Below are positions 59,562-64,000 of a stretch of 64,000 nt of DNA, one piece after another; position 1 is the first letter of the stretch; each line of letters begins with the position of its first letter. The stretch is taken from positions 1 to 64,000 of the forward strand of contig MPNC01000005.1 in NCBI GenBank assembly GCA_002238825.1, read 5' to 3'. The notes under the pieces are model-generated. The model was not told the origin of the DNA. It worked only from the letters and a program-made list of their open reading frames with translations, and made no database searches. The DNA is from SAR202 cluster bacterium bin87. GTDB lineage: Bacteria > Chloroflexota > Dehalococcoidia > Lucifugimonadales > UBA3495. The position numbers and the translations under genes are program-made.

Positions 59562-59658
59562 GGGAGTGGATGGGGCCCGGTGGCTCTTGCGGACTTCAAA
59601 TCCGTTATGCCTCGTGACGAGCGGGGTAGGTGGGTTCGACTCCCTCGCACTCCCGCCA
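59562..59658 (+). tRNA. selC: tRNA-Sec(TCA), CCA encoded
   Basis: Loop CTTCAAA; 6-bp D stem with 4-nt loop; long variable arm; TTCGACT; 3' end GCCA. One acceptor G-G mismatch. Confidence 0.93.
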
Positions 59659-59699
59659 ACTAAAACCTCGGCGACCTGAACCACCGCCGCGATTTATGA

Positions 59700-59727
59700 G
59701 CCCCGACGATCAAACGTCGGGGCTTTT
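59700..59727 (+). terminator. Intrinsic terminator just inside insert
   Basis: GCCCCGACG-atcaaa-CGTCGGGGC TTTT. Confidence 0.9.
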
Positions 59728-59787
59728 CGATTGCCCATCTGCCGGACGCCGGGCCGCTGGAAATTTGATAATGCAAAGGGGTGAAGG

Positions 59788-60201
59788 ATGACTAACCGCT
59801 TCAGTTTCATTGATAGTGTTATCGAAGCCTCCAAACCGCGGAACGTTTTGTTGAGCAGGTTGAGGAAGCGAGACTGGGTGCGTTCCGATGCCGCAGTGCG
59901 AATTGCCATGCTCGAATTGCTCCGGCAGCGGGTGAACGATCCAAGGTTCCTGTGGGAATACCACACGGATATGCCGTCTGAGGAATTTGCCGCCGGTGAA
60001 CTGCTAAAAAATTCGGGCTATCTGAACGTCGAGGGAGGAATCACGCTGGCAGGAATAGACTACTACCGCAGGGAAACTGCCAGCCCGGTACTAACATGGC
60101 TAAAGGCAAATTGGTTTGCGGTTGTGGTAGCCGCCGCGACAGTGTCGGCAGCGGTATGCGGGCCGTTCTTTGATTTTCTTTGGCGAATCGTTTTACCGTA
60201 G
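59788..60201 (+). CDS. Winged-helix-like protein with C-terminal TM helix
   Basis: AAGELLKNSGYLNVEGGITLAGIDYYRRE then WFAVVVAAATVSAAVCGPFFDFLW. Confidence 0.6.
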   Translation: MTNRFSFIDSVIEASKPRNVLLSRLRKRDWVRSDAAVRIAMLELLRQRVNDPRFLWEYHTDMPSEEFAAGELLKNSGYLNVEGGITLAGIDYYRRETASPVLTWLKANWFAVVVAAATVSAAVCGPFFDFLWRIVLP

Positions 60202-60306
60202 CCTGCTCAAAATGAGCAGGCAAATTCGGCTCAAATCGGCCTGAAGTTGCCGGCAATGCCAGCACTCACACTCCCGCCAAATACTAACTAGCGCGCCTTG
60301 GAACTC

Positions 60307-60348
60307 GCCCCGTTTCCTGCTCCGTTCGAGCGAGAAACGGGGCTTTTT
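60307..60348 (+). terminator. Intrinsic terminator after distal repeat; probable original selC terminator
   Basis: GCCCCGTTTC ... GAAACGGGGC TTTTT with inner GCTC/GAGC. Confidence 0.85.
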
Positions 60349-60552
60349 GTTGTGCTCATGCGCCAAGGCGCTCATGCTCAAAACGCAGGGAGACCATTCC
60401 GGCGGCGACGGTTTGGCCTTTGTGGACCAGCACGCCAGAAACAGCGTCCGGGCAAAACGATGGGTGGAAGTGAGATTCGTTCGGCGTATTGCGCAAGGTC
60501 GGCCCACGGGCAATCCGACCCACGAGGTTGCCACAGCCAGCGGGAAATACTT

Positions 60553-60578
60553 GGGCCGCACGTGTGCACGTGCGGCCC
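60553..60578 (-). terminator. Hairpin downstream of CoA-transferase gene
   Basis: GGGCCGCACGTG-tg-CACGTGCGGCCC. Confidence 0.6.
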
Positions 60579-60602
60579 GAAATCTTCGCCTGGTGGGGAA
60601 TC

Positions 60603-62879
60603 CTACCCAGCCGCCACTCCGTCGGTCAGTATGACTCCCGAATCGAGCAGGGTTTGGTAGCGGCTCCCCAAACCATGTTCGTCCAGAATTTCTTGGGCAT
60701 GGATACCAGGCTTGGGAGCAGGAATGCCCGGGCGCACGGGCGTGCGCGACAGTCGCGGCGCCGGGCCGCAGGTCGTCACCATTCCCAAATCGTCGTGCTC
60801 CCGAGTGAGACTGAGTCCATGGGACTCGACCCAGGGGTCGGTCATCAGATCCCTGACATTGGTGATGACCCGCTGCGCGCCGACACCGGCGGCGGCCAGT
60901 CGCTCCACCCAGGAGGCCACGCTGTTCCCCTGGAACCGTTCTTCCAGCGACGAGGCCAGGGCATCCCCCCGCAGGGAGTCGATTCCGGAGAGACCCTCCA
61001 GGCCGGACAGCGCTGAAAGGGCGGACTCTGGGGCTCCGATAAAGAACCAGCCGTCGCTGGCCTGGTAGGCCCGATGCAACGGACCCGTGCCCAGAGCGTC
61101 CTGCCCGCTGGTCTCGTCCCACTGCTTGCCCTCGTAAAGCTGCATGAAGGGCGATTGCAGCGTCATTGCGGTGTAGGCAAGGGCCGAGTCGATGTGCTGC
61201 CCCTGGCCGGTGCGCTGCCGGTGCAGCAGGGCCAGGGCCACACCGTAGGCGCCCATGAACCCGGTGCCGTAGTCGTTCACCGGGTTGGGCTGCGACTCGG
61301 GCATACCGTCGCCGCCGAAGCGGCGGGTCATTCCGGCCGTGGCCTGGGCAAACCCCTCATGGCCGGGCCGCTCCGCCCAGGGGCCGATGTGCCCGTAGGC
61401 ATTCAGGGAAGCGTAGATGATGTCGGGCTTGCGCTTTTTCACCTCTTCATAACCAACGCCCAGACGCTCCAGGCTGCCCGCCCGGTAGTTCTGGGCAACC
61501 ACGTCGGCGTCCTCCAGCAATGTCCAGAACACATCGCGCCCCTCTTCAGACCTCAGGTCCAACAGGATGCTGCGCTTGCCGCGGTTGATGTCGTTATGCC
61601 GGGCAACGGTGGAGCCGCGCCTGGGGTTGTCTATCTTGATGACATTGGCTCCGTACTCGGCGAGGGTCCGGCCCATGGTCGGGCCGGCGAGGATGATGCA
61701 CAGGTCCAGCACCTTCACCCCGTCGAGGGCGGCACGCATGGCGTCCTGGTTATCCGGCGCCTTCGCGGCGGGGCGCGGCTTCAACTCGGCCAGAATTTCC
61801 TCCCGATGCTGGTCGGGAGCGGGAGCGGGACCGCGCACCCGGCCCGGCGTCAAAGACATCCGGGCGTTGATCCCCGGCTGCAGCATTTTGCCGTAGGTGG
61901 GGTCGTCAACCTCCACCACCATCTGGGAGGCGCGGGCATGGGGATGGTCAAACCATTCGGCGCTGGTGCGGCAGACGGCGCCTTCGCTGCCCGCCTCGGC
62001 GATCAGGTCTTCCCATTCCTGAGCGGTACGAGTCCGGAAAAGATCCTCAATTCGCTGCTGGGCCTCGGCGCGGAATTGGGGGACTTCCAGGGGTCGATCG
62101 AAGTCAGTAAGACCCTCATCGTCCCAGGACGTGATCCCGGCGGCTTCGACGAACTGCCGGAAATTCTGGTTGCCGGGTCCGCCGAATCGCACGTACTCGC
62201 CGTCGCTGCATTGGAAGATGCCGCCCCACAATTCCTGTAGCGTCGGTACGGAAGGCGGGGCGTTGTGCACTCGCACGCCGAAACGCCCGATGGACTGGAA
62301 CATGCTGTCAAACAGGGGGACTTCGATTCGTTGCCCCACGCCGTCGCGCTCCCGGGCATTCAGGGCGACGGTGATGGCTACCACCGACTGAAAGGCCCCG
62401 TAGACCGAAGCGATGGGAATGGCCGTGTAGACCGGACGCGCACTATCGGCGTTGGGCGGGCGGAAACTGGCGGATGCCGCTCCCACAATCCCTTCGTAGG
62501 CCGGCATGGCCGCCCGGGGATCGTCCGACGCAAATCCGGGGATGGAGCAGTAAACCAGGCTCGGGGTGTCCCGGGTCATCTCCTCGGGCCCCAATCCCAA
62601 CCGGTCCATGGTTCCGGGACGGAAGTTCTCGACCACCACGTCGGCAGTCTGGATGAGGGAGCGGGCAGTGGCCGCGTCATCCGCATTTTTGAGGTCCAGG
62701 GTAATGCTCCGCTTGCCCCGGTTCCACGTTGAATTGGCCGGGGTGTTCCAGCGGGGCCCGCCGGGAGGATCAACCCGCACGACGTCAGCGCCCTGATCGG
62801 CCAGCAACATTCCCGCCAGTGGGCCGGCTATATATTGCCCGAAGTCGATTACCCGAATGTGTTCCAGTGCTCCAGCCAT
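60603..62879 (-). CDS. CaiB/BaiF type III CoA-transferase, two fused domains
   Basis: IRVIDFGQYIAGPLAGMLLADQGADVVRVDPP and VKVLDLCIILAGPTMGRTLAEYGANVIKIDNP. Confidence 0.92.
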   Translation of the reverse strand: MAGALEHIRVIDFGQYIAGPLAGMLLADQGADVVRVDPPGGPRWNTPANSTWNRGKRSITLDLKNADDAATARSLIQTADVVVENFRPGTMDRLGLGPEEMTRDTPSLVYCSIPGFASDDPRAAMPAYEGIVGAASASFRPPNADSARPVYTAIPIASVYGAFQSVVAITVALNARERDGVGQRIEVPLFDSMFQSIGRFGVRVHNAPPSVPTLQELWGGIFQCSDGEYVRFGGPGNQNFRQFVEAAGITSWDDEGLTDFDRPLEVPQFRAEAQQRIEDLFRTRTAQEWEDLIAEAGSEGAVCRTSAEWFDHPHARASQMVVEVDDPTYGKMLQPGINARMSLTPGRVRGPAPAPDQHREEILAELKPRPAAKAPDNQDAMRAALDGVKVLDLCIILAGPTMGRTLAEYGANVIKIDNPRRGSTVARHNDINRGKRSILLDLRSEEGRDVFWTLLEDADVVAQNYRAGSLERLGVGYEEVKKRKPDIIYASLNAYGHIGPWAERPGHEGFAQATAGMTRRFGGDGMPESQPNPVNDYGTGFMGAYGVALALLHRQRTGQGQHIDSALAYTAMTLQSPFMQLYEGKQWDETSGQDALGTGPLHRAYQASDGWFFIGAPESALSALSGLEGLSGIDSLRGDALASSLEERFQGNSVASWVERLAAAGVGAQRVITNVRDLMTDPWVESHGLSLTREHDDLGMVTTCGPAPRLSRTPVRPGIPAPKPGIHAQEILDEHGLGSRYQTLLDSGVILTDGVAAG

Positions 62880-63150
62880 GTTCGAACCGTCCACCTTGTT
62901 GGCCTAAAGATTAGCCTGATCGATTGGGCGCACGCTAACATCGCGGGTATGCGCGGTCAACCGATGGCGTTCAAGCGTGCGGACGCAACGCCCGTGGCGT
63001 CAGGGCGTTTCGTTGTTCACCCCGCGTCCCAAGATTGACCCTCTCGATATGGGTTACTATAATCGCCAACACCCACAGCAGTACCGGGACTTTGCCCACG
63101 CAACGGAAACCGTGACTGCCACATTCACTGCTTACGTGAGGAGGACTTTC

Positions 63151-63669
63151 ATGGTTGAACAGCAGGCAGCGGTACTGAGCCCCCAGGCTTTGATCGAAGA
63201 ATTCGAGAAGAACGGTGTCACCCATGTGGTGACCATTCCCGACAGCGAGACCAACTACCTTTACGAGTTGATGAAGGAAGAGCCCTGGATGGACATCGTT
63301 CCCGCATCCCGGGAAGGCGAAACCTTCGGTGTGGCCCTGGGACTGTTGGTCGCCGGCAAGACTCCGGTGGTCCTGATCCAGAATACGGGCATGATGGAAT
63401 CTGGCGACTCCATTCGGGGCATGGTCCTTGATGCCGGGTTCCCGCTGGTAATGGTGGTGGGCTATCGTGGCTGGAATCGCCACGGCGTCATAACTGACTC
63501 GGCAGCCACTTATACCGAGCCTTTCCTGAACGCCTTCCGCATCAACTACTACCTGGTGGAACATGATGCCGACAGTTCGCGCATCAGCACGGCCTTCGAG
63601 GAGGCCCGGGCCACCAAGCGGCCGGTTGCCATCCTCGTGGGCGACGAATACCACGGGTTCAACCGCTAG
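63151..63669 (+). CDS. TPP enzyme N-terminal subunit (sulfopyruvate decarboxylase alpha-like)
   Basis: VTHVVTIPDSETNYLYELM; PASREGETFGVALGLLVAGKTPVVLIQNTGMMESGD. Confidence 0.82.
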   Translation: MVEQQAAVLSPQALIEEFEKNGVTHVVTIPDSETNYLYELMKEEPWMDIVPASREGETFGVALGLLVAGKTPVVLIQNTGMMESGDSIRGMVLDAGFPLVMVVGYRGWNRHGVITDSAATYTEPFLNAFRINYYLVEHDADSSRISTAFEEARATKRPVAILVGDEYHGFNR

Positions 63670-63786
63670 ACGGATAACCATACGCCAAAAATTGCTTGCT
63701 CCGCTGGAGCCCCAACAACCGCAGTACATCGTCTCGGACTGAGGCGGGACACGGAGCAAGAAAGACCCACCCAACGGAGGCAAAGT

Positions 63787-64000
63787 ATGATTCAATCCCA
63801 GGACGTATTCCGAGTGTTCCAGGAGCACCGGGGCGACGCCATCGTGATTCCCACTGGCACGTCCGGTCGCCACTGGCGGGAATTCAGCACCAACGAGAAC
63901 CGGGACCTGAACATGGGAGGCGCGATGGGCCAGACCACTTCGGCTGCCCTGGGACTGGCCCTGGGTCTGCCTGATGAAAAGGTGGTGCTGTTCGATTCCG
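63787..64000 (+). CDS. TPP enzyme C-terminal subunit (sulfopyruvate decarboxylase beta-like), truncated by window end
   Basis: FRVFQEHRGDAIVIPTGTSGRHW...NMGGAMGQTTSAALGLALGLPDEKVVLFDS. Confidence 0.78.
   Translation, partial: MIQSQDVFRVFQEHRGDAIVIPTGTSGRHWREFSTNENRDLNMGGAMGQTTSAALGLALGLPDEKVVLFDS

Larger units (their letters stand above)
59648..60280 (+). mobile_element. Mini integrative element or remnant at the selC 3' end
   Basis: Direct repeat CACTCCCGCCAA at 59648-59659 and 60269-60280; no integrase inside. Confidence 0.6.

Noticed and set aside
60378-60600. Integrase remnant downstream of selC insert
   Set aside because: No frame gives recognisable tyrosine recombinase motifs.
1-64000. 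Genome-wide UGA recoding (code 4/25-like)
   Set aside because: Other genes end normally at TGA, and the only compelling readthrough has a SECIS and a Cys-to-UGA position.

Overview
GC-rich bacterial window; gene content suggests Chloroflexota (SAR202-like), which is an inference. About 1-11.3 kb looks like a phage or mobile-element segment: a giant repeat-rich protein open at the left window edge, paired Cys/His micro-proteins and a D12 class adenine methylase. It is followed by a four-tRNA array. The rest is mostly metabolic: several TPP enzymes, three tandem CitE-like lyases, an E1/E2/E3 2-oxoacid dehydrogenase cluster, CaiB-type CoA transferases, Tat genes and fused ThyX. Scattered among these are a BglII-like R-M pair, a CHAT-like/NB-ARC/TPR protein and HicBA. 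Main finding: a probable selenocysteine-containing ferredoxin:thioredoxin reductase (FTR) catalytic subunit at 54805-55230 (-). The FTR motif CPC-X16-CxC-X8-CHC appears as CPC-X16-CAC-X8-CH-UGA, so Sec would replace the redox-active last Cys. The frame stays open and FTR-like for 55 codons after the UGA, and a SECIS-like hairpin (GGCA-GGUC-UGCC) lies just downstream. The window also has a tRNA-Sec(UCA), 12 bp after a thioredoxin gene. Directly downstream of that tRNA-Sec, a ~0.62-kb insert is bounded by a 12-bp copy of the tRNA 3' end (attL/attR-like). No database search was possible; novelty claims need checking.
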